The position numbers and the translations under genes are program-made. A stretch of 64,000 nt of DNA from Rachicladosporium sp. CCFEE 5018 (lineage: Eukaryota; Ascomycota; Dothideomycetes; Cladosporiales; Cladosporiaceae): the NCBI GenBank assembly GCA_002077045.2, contig KZ111148.1:1045214-1109213 (forward strand), written 5' to 3'. The notes beneath the pieces were generated by a model. It saw only the letters and a program-made list of their open reading frames with translations, was not told the origin of the DNA and made no database searches. Below, in pieces: positions 54,121 to 64,000 of this stretch (its first letter is position 1; each line of letters opens with the position of its first letter).

Positions 54121-55021
54121 TCAATGGCCATTCTGATGATTGCTCCTTGTTGGTGAACAGCGGGCACGATAGCTGGAGCACAGCGTGCGAGGATGCTGCG
54201 ATGGCCTACCTATTTGAAATACATGACTCCTGTACTCTCGATGGCCTTGCGTTGCGCACTCTCGGATGAGCCTCGACCTTGGTCCGTACCGTGCATACCC
54301 CAGATTCCCCCGCAAGTGATCGGCGCCCATGGCTTCGATAGAGTGCACTAGCCCTGCTGCGAGACGACGCCTCTGGAACCTCTTCCGCCTGTCCGGATCT
54401 CTGGAGCAATCTGTACAGGTGTTGCCCATCGTCTGATTCGTGCAAGGTAGTCGAGATCGCTCCAGGAGTCCCACGAACGACCACACACCTGGATCACTGA
54501 AGATCTCACCCCGAATCCTCACAGGATAGTCCAGTGACTTCTTAACCCTCTAGCAGCCTCAGGGTACCCGCTTGCCCGCCTGCGTCTCACTAGTCGAAAG
54601 GGAGGAGCCGTAAGTGGCCGTTACCCTCTACCGACCAACCGCGTTCTCGGATGCAAAGGACGCCTAACCACTCCGGGATAGCTGTGTTCGACGTCGCGTC
54701 GTTCGTGGACGTGACCAGCACCAGCTTGCGTTCGAGCGGAGCGAACGTGGAGATGGAGCTTTCGATGATGGCGCCGCGACTTGCTAGTTGCTTGTGCTGC
54801 TCCTCTCGTCCAGCGTGGGTGCTCGGGACTTCGCAGATCAAGCTTGCGTCGTCGAGATTCGCTAGATGGATGCCCCTAGGTTTGCGGGATCGCAGGGAGT
54901 GCGGAGCCGTGACCTGTGCTTTGTATTGTAAGGGCGCCTCCTCATGCATAACAAGGTTGGTAGCCTCTCCTCTTTTGTCTCTTGCTCTCGTCAGTCGTGA
55001 TTTCTTCCTCCTTGCTTGCAT
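54121..55021 (-). CDS. Possible hypothetical protein, two exons (copy 2)
   Basis: Identical to 48301-49201; model complement(join(54121..54496,54591..55021)). It has the same uncertainty: no recognised family, and the splice is the only thing that unites the frames. Confidence 0.35.
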
Positions 55022-55105
55022 ATCGACCAGTACAGACGCGGCAGTTTCCCACAAACGACGCACAGGGTCCTACAACATTCGAAGTAGCTGCACATATCTG
55101 TCAAC

Positions 55106-56332
55106 ATGTCCTACGAGGCTGCTCAGAACAACGAGAGCTTGCAACCGCCCACCCACGGCTCGAACAGGTCCAACGGTAACTCGCCACTCGAGAAAGACTT
55201 TAGCAATGGTAAGACTTGTTAGCATCGTGTTCATGTGGAGCTGCACCTGACATGACATACAGGCTACGACCTCCATCACAACATGGACGAGGGCGAGGCG
55301 CTGAAGCGCATCCAGACTGCTGGTAGCATCTCTATCTCCCCCGAGCTGTTCGAGAAGCTCTACCTTTCGCCCCAAAACAAGGTCTCTGGTGATCTGCGAA
55401 AAACATTCGGCAATCCCACGCCATTGTGAGTTGAGATGCAAGCACTGCACATCAATCGCGGGGATAGTACTAACGCTGCACAGATGTCTGGTTGGCTTCC
55501 TCCTCTCCCTGACTCCTCTTTCCTGTGACTTGATGGGCTGGCGTGGAGCTGGAGGTAGCGGTGCGGCGAGCACGGGCGCATACTTCTTCTTCGGCGGCCT
55601 CCTCATGATCTTGGGTGCGATCGGCGAGGTGAGTCAGATCAAAGCTTGCATGATCGAACTCCGGGGCCAGTATACTGACAGCGCCGCAGTGGATCCTCGG
55701 CAACACGTTCCCCTTCGTCGTCTTTGGCAGCTTCGGTGCCTTCTGGCTCACGTTTGGTGCAACCCTCCAACCGTTCTACAACGCATACGGCGCGTACTCG
55801 CCCGACCCATCGATCCCCGGTGAGGGACTGGCGACCACTGGCTTCAACGCATCGTTCGGTAAGTTTCGCAGGCACATTCCCGCTTGCATCTGCCCTGAAT
55901 CGCACGATACTGACTTATTTATCACAGCCTTCTTCCTCCTCTTCATGGGTCTCCTCTGCTTCATCTACTTCATCTGCGCCCTCCGCACGAACATTGTCTT
56001 CGTCCTCATCTTCATCCTCCTCGTCCCATCCTTCGGCTGCCTCGCGGGAGCTTACTGGCACTTGGCTATGGACCCGAAATCGGCGATTGTTACGCCACTG
56101 CTCATTGCTGCTGGCGCGATGACCTTCGTGATCGACATGTTGGGATGGTATCTGTTCTTCGGGATTCTGTTGGCCAGCTTGGACTTCCCCTTCAGTCTGC
56201 CAGGTATGATATCGATATACTGTGCTTGCTCTGTACACCCGATGCTGACAAGTGAACGCAGTTGGCGACCTTTCCCGCATGATCAAGGGTGGCAGCGAGA
56301 AGGCGAGGGACAAGGGAGAGCATAGCGCTTAG
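55106..56332 (+). CDS. GPR1/FUN34/YaaH-family (ATO) acetate/ammonium transporter (copy 2)
   Basis: Exons 55106..55208, 55263..55425, 55484..55628, 55690..55858, 55928..56203 and 56262..56332, identical to the copy at 49286-50512 including introns. Two copies with no intron change argue for one gene assembled twice rather than two genes. NPTPLCLVGF and all six membrane segments are intact. Confidence 0.88.
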
Positions 56333-56742
56333 GTCACGACGACTATAGAAAGCACTGCTAGCTAGTTCCAGCTGTGACTGGGCGAGAAAGATTCCAGTTG
56401 ATACCCGCGATGTTTCGAGTATTGCTTGCTAGGCGGGCACATGTATAGTCGCGCTACAGCATACTCTATGTAATTATTCTTGCATGATCTCTTCCTCACC
56501 CGTAGCATTGGTCCGACGCGGCAGGAGCGGTGAACGTCGATGTGCTTCGCCGTCGCCTTCGGGGTCAGGTTATTCCCAGCTCACATAAAAGTGTAAGCGC
56601 GTGAAGTTGTTTTACGAGCGCGATCCGCCTCTAGTCATCACTCACGTGCACGTTTCTCCTTGGGCACGCTCAATGCATACCCGTGGACGCCTGTACATCG
56701 AATGACGAATCAACAGCATTACTTGGGCGTGGTCCAGCCGCC
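56333..56742. other. Intergenic region (copy 2)
   Basis: Identical to 50513-50922. Nothing recognised. Confidence 0.45.
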
Positions 56743-58050
56743 ATGATGCACACTTCCAATCTGTCTATCGTAGGTACCGGTATGCATGATAGATTGATTT
56801 ACTTCACCGGATCTGCCTTAGCTCAGCCTGGCGTGATGGGGCCAAATCTGCATCAAAACACGACGGCACAGATGAAGGACTCTCATCCCTTCCCGCTGAT
56901 AAAGCTGGATACATCAAGGGTTCGCACGACTCGATCTCTAGACATAAAGTTTTCTGCCGCACCTGAGATGCCGGAGGTCACGCGAGACCGCGAACAGAGG
57001 CGTGCAGACGAGAAAGCACTCTACGACAAGAAAGCGGCTTACGAAGATGCAGCACGGCGACAGCGCTGGTCATGGCGCAATGTGTTTGGTCAGCGTAGAC
57101 GTGAGCCGGACGAGGAGTGCGTGAATTCGTACGAGGAACCACGGCGAGAAAAGCGGAAGACAGCGACTCGTCACACTGTACGACGGAAGCCGTCAGTACT
57201 CAGTACGAGGTCCACTACCTACTCGCGGAAGAAGGAGTCGTTTGATGCATCACCGCAGGCATCTCTACCTGACGGGTGATGGCATGGTGCGAAGCACGAG
57301 TACGAGACCTCTCCGCTGTCAGATCGACTGCTCGATGTTGCGAGGCCAAACTTGTTCTGGCCGATACTTTCGCCCGATCGCAAGGAGGTCAAGCGCTACG
57401 TCGTGAGCGTTGCTACGATGCAAAGTGTTGTTGTCCGGACCTACCAGCGAGACCTGGTGCAAGCTGCAAAAGAGATGATGGACGGTAAGACGAGTGTGCT
57501 TCTGCCTCAACTAGTGCATCGATACTGTAGGTTTTGCCACTCCGTCCCCCTGTATGCCCTCTACAATCGTGGCTTACCACGTTGCGTGATAGGCAAAGCG
57601 ATCCGCGATATGGAGTACATGCAGCAGGCGGTGAATAATGGCTTTGCGCAGGATCCCTTCTTACTGCAGACGACCAAGCAGATGGAGCGCGAGATGATGA
57701 AGCATTACGACCTGCTACCTAGGCACCAGCGCTTACCCAAAGCATGGGACTACAACCGACCTCGACTACCAGGCATCGGACGTCGCGCTAAGCTGGAGCG
57801 CGAGCAAGGTCAACTCAAGACCAAGAAGTTCTATTACGCTCTTGCTGGCGGCCTTTCGCTCATCGTGCCGATGCTGATCATGCGCCTTGTGCCGGGAGTC
57901 ACTTGTTCGCTAGTCACGACTTCAGTCGCAGTGCTGCTGTTCGCGATCATCGTCGCTCGGAGAAGTTCATTGCAACCACAAGAGATCCTTGGTATCGTCG
58001 CAGCTTATGCAGCGGTGCTAGTGGTCTTCGTTGGTACTGCGTCGACTTGA
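56743..58050 (+). CDS. DUF6594-like membrane protein (copy 2)
   Basis: Exons 56743..57202, 57323..57484 and 57593..58050, identical to 50923-52230, including the in-frame TGA (57277) that the first intron removes. This copy lies on the contig that continues into the disordered-protein and RBR ligase genes. Confidence 0.62.
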
Positions 58051-58527
58051 CGTATCGTCCTGAACATTCGCACTTCGCGCGCTAGTTATGCTTCGAAAAT
58101 ATACACTAGCAAATGTGAGGATCTCGATCCCGGCGAGAGAAAAGCGCAACACTCATTGTAGTCCAGTCACGCTCCGGACTATCTTTAGCAGGGTGAGTTT
58201 GTGATCGTTATTGCGAGGATCCCAGCAAAATATGCTAAGTTCAAGAGCGCTGCAAATGCAGCTACGAGCGGAGCACAGGCGGTTGCTTCATCGTCTCGTG
58301 CCTGCCACTGCCCGCTGTCCTCCGATACCTTCATCGGGGTGACACTCATGTACTCTGGTTGACTTGACAGAGCCAGTGGCGGAATTCAGTGTTCCACGAC
58401 ATCGCTACGAGCATCTTTACAGCTTCCAAAGTCGCCTCCATCCGCTATCCTTCACTAGTCCGCGATTGCACAATCAAATCGCTTATATCCTTCGCTCAGT
58501 CACTGCTCAAAGGTCATCAAACCCGAC
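58051..58527. other. Intergenic region upstream of the disordered-protein gene
   Basis: These 477 bp are repeated at 52231-52707. No gene is supported. A frame from 58389 overlaps the next gene in another phase. Confidence 0.45.
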
Positions 58528-60354
58528 ATGATGAGTGCGCGAAAGCCCATCGTCGCCTTACCAGCATCACTCCCACGATCACCTTCACTAGACCTAGGCC
58601 GCGCAGAAATCGCAACGCCAGAAGAGCACATGTTGCAAGAATTCGCCCTAGGTGCCAACAGGACGGTCGGAGACGGGCGCCAGGAAAGCAGGCGAACAGG
58701 AAGCTATGATCCGCAAGCCGAGGAGAACAAGGCTCCAATCGACCATCATCCCAATATCTCTACGACTATGAGGCCGAGTTAGAAGCTTGATGGGCCATCT
58801 CAGGCGTCTATATTCGACGAAGATGACTTTCCACCCCTGGGCCACAACAGCGGCCGGATGAGCAAGGCCGCATTCCGCAAAAGGTCCCGCCGTGATCACC
58901 AAGTTCCTTTCACGACTTCGACCACACAGACACTGGTGGCCGATCTGACGGACACGACGAACAACTCATTGCCATCTGCTTCACGTCAAGTCCCGACGAC
59001 CGTCTCTGAGTCTGTGGGTTCTGCAATAGCGAGCGTCGTGGACGATACAGAGCATGCAGAGACTCCAGCAGTTGAAGATACGGAACCTGCCTCCAACTCT
59101 CCGACACGTGCATCAGCCAGTCTCGTAGGTGACCTGCAGTACGAAGAGACCCAGCCAGTCACGGCAACGACGGACTTTACACGGCCGTTGACGCCAGACA
59201 ACGCCGTGGAAGAGGATCCAGAGGCATCGCCATGTCCGGTACCCAATTTGACCACTCCACACGGACACGGGAATCCACAACTCTCGCCCCCTCAGGCCGC
59301 TGAGCAATCACCGCGTGCGGACTCTCTGTCACCTTCACGATCAAGTCTTGTCGAGAAATCCAAAGTAGCGACCGTTGATACAACTCTTGACGCGACGTTG
59401 GCCAATACAAGCGAGTCTACGCCAAGGTCACCTCGGGAAAACGAAGGTTCCTCGAGGAATGCGGCTCTTGAGGACCCAAATGCAGCGGACAGTGCGGCGG
59501 TTTGGGACGAGGCGTCTAGTGACGCAAGTAGGCCCGCGCCAACATCGCTGACAGATGGCCATGGTCCCACCAAGAACGCAGCCGTCAATGCCTTCAGAGT
59601 GGCCATCAACGCAACGGTCACGTATGGTACGTTCGTCGACACGAGTACGCTCGCGCCGGCATCACCTCGGTTCAGCGAAAGTACGCCCGAGACCACTTAT
59701 TGTGATGACTCGGAAGCGGACGGCGGTGCAACGCTTTTGGATGAAGCGTGTGACAATTCGTGTTCAGCCGCGCCGTCAACACTCCCTGCAAGCCAACCCG
59801 CGCCCGAGGGACTGACGACTTGTAGGGCACAGACCGACGACACAGCAACTCATTCGGACACAGCAGGCGTCGATACAAAATCGGCTGTGCCTGCGCCAAT
59901 AGCCGCGAGCGAGAACGCGCCCGACGTCACGACTTCAGCGCCGTCCACCTCACCTCACCTACCTACCGCCGCAGGACTGACGAAGGGCAGGCTCCCGACG
60001 CTCGACGCTATGGTGGCTTCCGGCTATCTCAAGGTTGTAGCAGGATCCTCGACCGATAGTGGTATCAGGGAACCCTTGGAAAAACCTGAAAAGAAGGAGT
60101 TTCAGGAGCCGCCACGAGAAGAACCACTGGCCTTCGATGATCGGCCGCAATATCTTTGGGCGGACATCGCGTACTTTGATAAGAGACATCAAGTGCCCTC
60201 TAAGCAACTTCCAGAGGCGCCAGTTGCTGCCGCAACGAGATGGGAATGTGCGATGAAGCGCGTGTTGAGACGCCGGCTTGCGATTTTTCAGGGTGCGTGG
60301 GATGGATGTAGTCGCTGCGACATGGAGGGATTTGAGACAGCCATTCGTTGTTGA
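58528..60354 (+). CDS. Large disordered protein, 5' structure uncertain
   Basis: A frame from the ATG at 58528 (MMSARKPIVALPASLPRSPS) meets a TAG at 58780. It resumes in the same phase with KLDGPSQASIFDEDDFPPLG and runs to 60354. The second part alone, from 58858, is 498 codons. I recognise no family. The product is Thr/Ser/Pro/Ala-rich and probably disordered for about 400 residues, ending in a more ordered part (LPTLDAMVASGYLKVV, then PQYLWADIAYFDKRHQVPS). Near the TAG another phase encodes SSQYLYDYEAELEA, which looks more like protein than the main frame. A missed intron, sequence errors or real frameshifts are all possible. It converges on the RBR ligase gene. Confidence 0.55.
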
Positions 60355-60537
60355 TGGAGTTGACCGCTTTGAGCGTGCTGCGACTACAGGATTATATACG
60401 TGAGCGAGCGCACGTAGCCGCAGGAGTAAACGCAAATGTCCGGAGGGCACAATCGAGAAGATGTAGGAGAGGGTAGTAATTTGCCTTCTTTTCGCGGACG
60501 TATCACAGGAATTTGCCTCAGTTCACCAACGCCAAAC

Positions 60538-62526
60538 TCAGTCAATCTCCATCAGCACATCCACCACAGCATCCAACCAACCCTCCCACCACTTCACCTT
60601 CTTCTTCCCCACCACAGCTTCTACCACCGCCCTTCTCGCTCTTCCCTCCCCTTCAGGCTCGCCCTCCTTCCCACCTTCCATCCACTTCCGTTCCGCCCTC
60701 TCCACAGCCCGCCGCACAACAGCCTCTTCGTCCTCATCCCCATACAGCTCGCACCTCTCGCACTGACTGCACTTGCCTCCAGCAGGCCGAAAATGCTGGC
60801 AAAAGTGCTGATACCCTTCCTTTGCCGTGATCTCGCAGCGGCAGGTGTAGCACATTGTGTAGCCGCAGTTGCAGACTAGCTTGTTACAGCCGGATGCTTT
60901 GACGAAGGAGAGATGGCAGCGAGGGCATGTTCGCTTGATGGCTGCGGTTGCGGAGGTCTCGATGAGGGTGCGGAGGGAAGTACGAGCATTGGAGAAGCAA
61001 GTGTGTTGATCGATCCAGGGTGCGAGACAGGTTGTGCAGGTCGCTGTAGCGCAGTCTTCGTTGAGGCAGTGGTACCTGGGTGATCGGCGGTGGATGCGGA
61101 CGCGAGCGTAGGACGTCTGGAGCATCGCAATGAATGGAGGGAAGATATGAGAGAGGAGGTAGAGGACGGAGGCGAAGAGGAGGAGAGGAGCAACGAAGAA
61201 AGTAGAGATGAGTGCTGAGATGATGAGGAGTACTTGAACCCCAGGTGGTGTACGGGAGAAGACTAGGCGGGTGATTTCCTTGGCAGGTCGCCACGTCGGC
61301 CGCGGAGGATCCTCGACTTCTGCGTAGTCGCAGAGTGGGCAACGTCGAAGTGGCATCTGACTCTTGGCTAGTGCTTGCCGTGTGAGACGCTTCTGAAATT
61401 CAGTCCAGACGTCGTCAGTGCCTGATATGTCCAAAGCCCGCTCCGCAAGTCGTCTTGGGATGGCACCTTGACATTCAGTAGAGCTCGGCGCAAAGCATCG
61501 CAATGTAGATTTGTCCCAGTGAACGCTTCGTGCCCAGCCTTGACCGTAGACAGCTTCGTTCGCTGTCCGTAGAATGCACTCGAAGCAAAGACAGTGACAC
61601 AGATCATCGCAGGTAGCGAGACTCTCGAATGTAACAGAAGCAAAGCAGCACTCACAGTCGAAGGTCGCCTCAGCCTCCTCCGCTTCGGTCTCGTTGAGCT
61701 CTTTTGCTAGCGCGAGGTCGGCAGAGAGCTGATCCTGCCTGGCCTTGGTTATGACCGGTGCAACGAACAGCTCATGAAGCTCGCGGTCCAGTACTGTACT
61801 TCCTGTCTGACGCACGGCGGGGACACTGACGTTCGCATGAGCTGCCTCCGCCCGCCAGAAGAGCGCAGGATGGTCTTGCTCAGCTACTGGAGCAGCTCGC
61901 CTCGTCAAGAATATTGGCAGCGTGAGTGGAAAGCGCCATGCCTTGCTCACGAGCTGCTGCAAAGTGGGTCGCGACAGAGTGTAGGATGCGTTGTTCTCTG
62001 CCATGACGGCCTTGATCGTCGAGTGGCTCAACGTTTTGAACTCCTGATACAAGAGCTGCTTCACAGCCGTCTGATATTTCTCGCCCCGAAAAGTCTCCTC
62101 CAACAGCAAGGACCTCCGCTGTCGGGACGGAGCAGAGACAGCGCCAGTCGCAGCGTCTTCCTTCGCGGGCAGCCTCAGCATCTGAGCAGCCCTTGCTCGC
62201 ATACCGGAGCTCACGGCATCTCTTTTACGCGTGAGCAGTCGCTCAGCGACTATTTGTGCCCTGCTGTCTTCGCTGACCCGCTCTAGCATCTCGCGCAAGG
62301 CCTCGATCTCAACATCAGGAAACGCGTCCACGAGTGTCCCTAGGGCAGCGTTGAGCCCTTCCAGCTGCTCTTGGTCAGCCTCTATCACGTGGTCTGGCTG
62401 CACACAATCTGGGTCATATAGTGGCGTGATGGTCTCGTTACCGCTGCCGGCGCTGCGAAATGGTCTGAAGAAGTCGGCCTTGCTCTTCCACAGGCGGCGC
62501 GTTTGCGGGATAGGGACATGGTCCAT
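60538..62526 (-). CDS. RBR-type E3 ubiquitin ligase, RNF216-like, with a membrane hairpin
   Basis: A single exon of 662 codons. A CUE-like helical segment lies at about 55-98 (DAFPDVEIEALREML). RING1 starts near 290 (FDCECCFASVTF) and ends with RRCPLCDYAEVE. An IBR lies near 484-512 (HCLNEDCATATCTTCLAPWI). RING2 lies near 532-565 (CPRCHLSFVKASGCNKLVCN), followed by CYTCRCEI and HFCQHF, then a CSQCERCELY tail. The likely catalytic Cys is in NKLVC, as in the RNF216 RING2. Between RING1 and IBR is a long hydrophobic stretch (about 425-465, VQVLLIISALISTFFVAPLL and onward), probably one or two membrane segments. RBR ligases pass ubiquitin through a RING2 thioester. Membrane anchoring is an inference. 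Confidence 0.88.
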   Translation of the reverse strand: MDHVPIPQTRRLWKSKADFFRPFRSAGSGNETITPLYDPDCVQPDHVIEADQEQLEGLNAALGTLVDAFPDVEIEALREMLERVSEDSRAQIVAERLLTRKRDAVSSGMRARAAQMLRLPAKEDAATGAVSAPSRQRRSLLLEETFRGEKYQTAVKQLLYQEFKTLSHSTIKAVMAENNASYTLSRPTLQQLVSKAWRFPLTLPIFLTRRAAPVAEQDHPALFWRAEAAHANVSVPAVRQTGSTVLDRELHELFVAPVITKARQDQLSADLALAKELNETEAEEAEATFDCECCFASVTFESLATCDDLCHCLCFECILRTANEAVYGQGWARSVHWDKSTLRCFAPSSTECQGAIPRRLAERALDISGTDDVWTEFQKRLTRQALAKSQMPLRRCPLCDYAEVEDPPRPTWRPAKEITRLVFSRTPPGVQVLLIISALISTFFVAPLLLFASVLYLLSHIFPPFIAMLQTSYARVRIHRRSPRYHCLNEDCATATCTTCLAPWIDQHTCFSNARTSLRTLIETSATAAIKRTCPRCHLSFVKASGCNKLVCNCGYTMCYTCRCEITAKEGYQHFCQHFRPAGGKCSQCERCELYGDEDEEAVVRRAVERAERKWMEGGKEGEPEGEGRARRAVVEAVVGKKKVKWWEGWLDAVVDVLMEID

Positions 62527-63385
62527 ATCGGCGTCAAAGATGAGTCTGGCATACGAGCATAGACATGTGTACGCGCAGGGCTATATGGGTGTAGTAGGTG
62601 ACAGTGTGTGGTGAGGAACGGGGATGTCGCTTGTAGAAGGTACACTAGAAGCTCCACGTGGAGGTCCCCGTCGAGGTCCTCCAGAAGCCAAGGAAAGCTT
62701 GACCACACGTCCGACAGCGTTAGAATGTACCTTGTCCAGCATCTTTGCCTCTTTGCCTGTCCTTTGCCGGCATTCGAAGCTTCTGCTCGCCAAAACATCG
62801 TGGCCACTAAAGCGGTTGCAGCTGCACAAGGCAATTGGGCTGGTCAGACCACCCTGCCGCAGCCCGTCCTGCAAGCCACCTCCACCCATCCATCAGCTCG
62901 CAGGCACGTTGACGTCCCTACCTGCTGACACGTGAAATGCATGCCATCCGTGTCAGTTTCGCAGCAGCAACCTTCAGATGCACGTCCGCTGTCATGCGCG
63001 CCGAGGGGCTTTCGAGAGTAGTGATGTCGGTCAAAGATCCAGCTGAAAGCACCGCGGCGGTTGGCGTACGGGCTGCTTCGCGTACAATGAATGCTGCATG
63101 TGGCGAGCTGAAGGTGGTGGCGCTCAGGTATATGTTCCCGTTCCATGGAGGTTGCAGTCTCGTCTGCTCTGCAACGCACCTCCTTCCCTTCTTCAGAAGA
63201 TCGAAACGCTTCCTACTGGAATCCACGCGTCTTCCACGGCAGATCTGGTGTAGAGTTCCGGTGAGAGAAGAACAGACCATTTGCTTCATTTCGTCATCTC
63301 TCACAAGGGCAGCGGCACACTGCGGCTCTGCTGCAGTCTGGCCGGTAGCAGCGTTTTCAATACTGTAGGCACTTGGGGAAGCGAC
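62527..63385. other. Divergent region between RBR ligase and P450 genes
   Basis: These 859 bp hold both promoters. Frames here, on both strands, have no recognisable domains and overlap each other. Confidence 0.45.
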
Positions 63386-64000
63386 ATGGCAGCGATACGC
63401 GAGCTTCTCGGCACCTCTGCCATGAGTATCGTACTACTGGCACTCTCTGGTATCTCTGTAGTTGCTCTGCTCTACACTGTGGTCTACCGACTGTATCTGA
63501 GCCCGATTGCGAAGTTTCCGGGGCCGAAGCTCGCAGCGCTCTCATCGGCATATACCTTCTACTACGATGTCGTGAAGCGCGGTAAACTACCGTGGGAACT
63601 TGAGCGACTGCACGAGAAGTATGGTCCGTATCCCGCCTTCATCGCTATTGATTTCCGGCACAAAACTGACCTCGACTAGGGCCTATCGTTCGCATTACGC
63701 CTTGGGAAGTCCATATCGTCGACCCTGACTTTTACGATGCTCTCTACGCTGGTAGCAATGAGAAGCGGGACAAAGATGCCATGGCGCTGGGCGGCTTCGG
63801 ACTCTCCAGGTCTGTGATTGCTACGGCAGGGCACGACTTGCATCGTATGCGTAGAGCGGCTTTGAATCCGTTCTTCTCGAAGCAGGCTGTGAACAGACTG
63901 GAGGCTCGCACAATCCGTGCCAAAATCGACAAGCTATGCGAGCAGCTGAGGCAGCGCAGCGAGACCGGCGAGCCAGTGAACCTCGAGCATGCGTTCGTGG
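63386..64000 (+). CDS. Cytochrome P450 monooxygenase, N-terminal part
   Basis: Exons 63386..63623 and 63680 to the window end, joined across a 56-bp intron (donor GTCCGT, acceptor GACTAG) that restores HEKYGPIVRITPWEVHIVDP. An N-terminal membrane anchor (IVLLALSGISVVALLYTVVY) is followed by the proline-rich hinge LSPIAKFPGPKLAALS. The C-helix motif HDLHRMRRAALNPFFS is clear. The haem-binding Cys lies beyond the window. The layout resembles fungal secondary-metabolism P450s of the trichodiene-oxygenase-like group, but the substrate cannot be told. No other biosynthetic gene is visible before the window ends. The donor is a non-consensus GT. Confidence 0.9.

Larger units (their letters stand above)
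52873..58592. repeat. Duplicated segment C, copy 2
   Basis: Starts directly after the third gap; matches 47053-52772 without indels. Confidence 0.97.

Overview
The window is nuclear DNA of a filamentous ascomycete (Pezizomycotina), most likely a Dothideomycete. The evidence is short introns of about 49-120 bp with GTATGT/GTAAGT donors, CTGAC or TACTAAC branch sites and TAG/CAG acceptors, monocistronic genes on both strands, and recognisable fungal families: Nup170, Tim21, Yip4, Afg1, Vcx1, Leu1, an Ato-type acetate transporter, a fungal NLR with a Goodbye-like N-terminus, and DUF6594. Patchy divergence between near-identical copies suggests a heterozygous or hybrid diploid, as in black yeasts such as Hortaea. 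That genus is only an inference.

The window holds four contigs joined by three runs of exactly 100 N (19824-19923, 36483-36582, 52773-52872). At every run the sequence left of the gap is repeated to its right, and the repeat ends exactly at the gap on both sides: 6228-19823 matches 19924-33528, 34947-36482 matches 36583-38118, and 47053-52772 matches 52873-58592. The apparent tandem duplications are therefore best read as overlapping contigs or alternative haplotypes laid end to end, not as real tandem copies.

Collapsed, the locus reads: AIM41(-), NUP170(+), NLR(-), AFG1(+), CHIP-type U-box ligase(-), C2H2 protein(-), PEBP remnant(-), YIP4(+), coiled-coil protein(-), TIM21(+), acyl-CoA-binding protein(-), VCX1-type Ca2+/H+ exchanger(-), secreted Ser/Thr-rich protein(-), M28 aminopeptidase(-), LEU1(+), possible hypothetical gene(-), ATO transporter(+), DUF6594-like membrane protein(+), disordered protein(+), RNF216-like RBR ligase(-) and the start of a cytochrome P450(+). 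It is an ordinary gene neighbourhood with no operon or obvious metabolic cluster. Several products are mitochondrial (Aim41, Afg1, Tim21) or act in protein quality control (CHIP, RBR ligase).

The most interesting single gene is the NLR at 5176-9841. It has a Goodbye-like N-terminus, a P-loop NACHT-type ATPase, TPRs, an acidic linker with an 18-bp tandem repeat, and a Cys-rich ZZ-like C-terminus. Its two copies, like those of AFG1 and YIP4, alternate between stretches about 2% different and short blocks about 16-17% different at almost only synonymous sites. That is a mosaic expected from gene conversion or partial loss of heterozygosity between diverged parental genomes.
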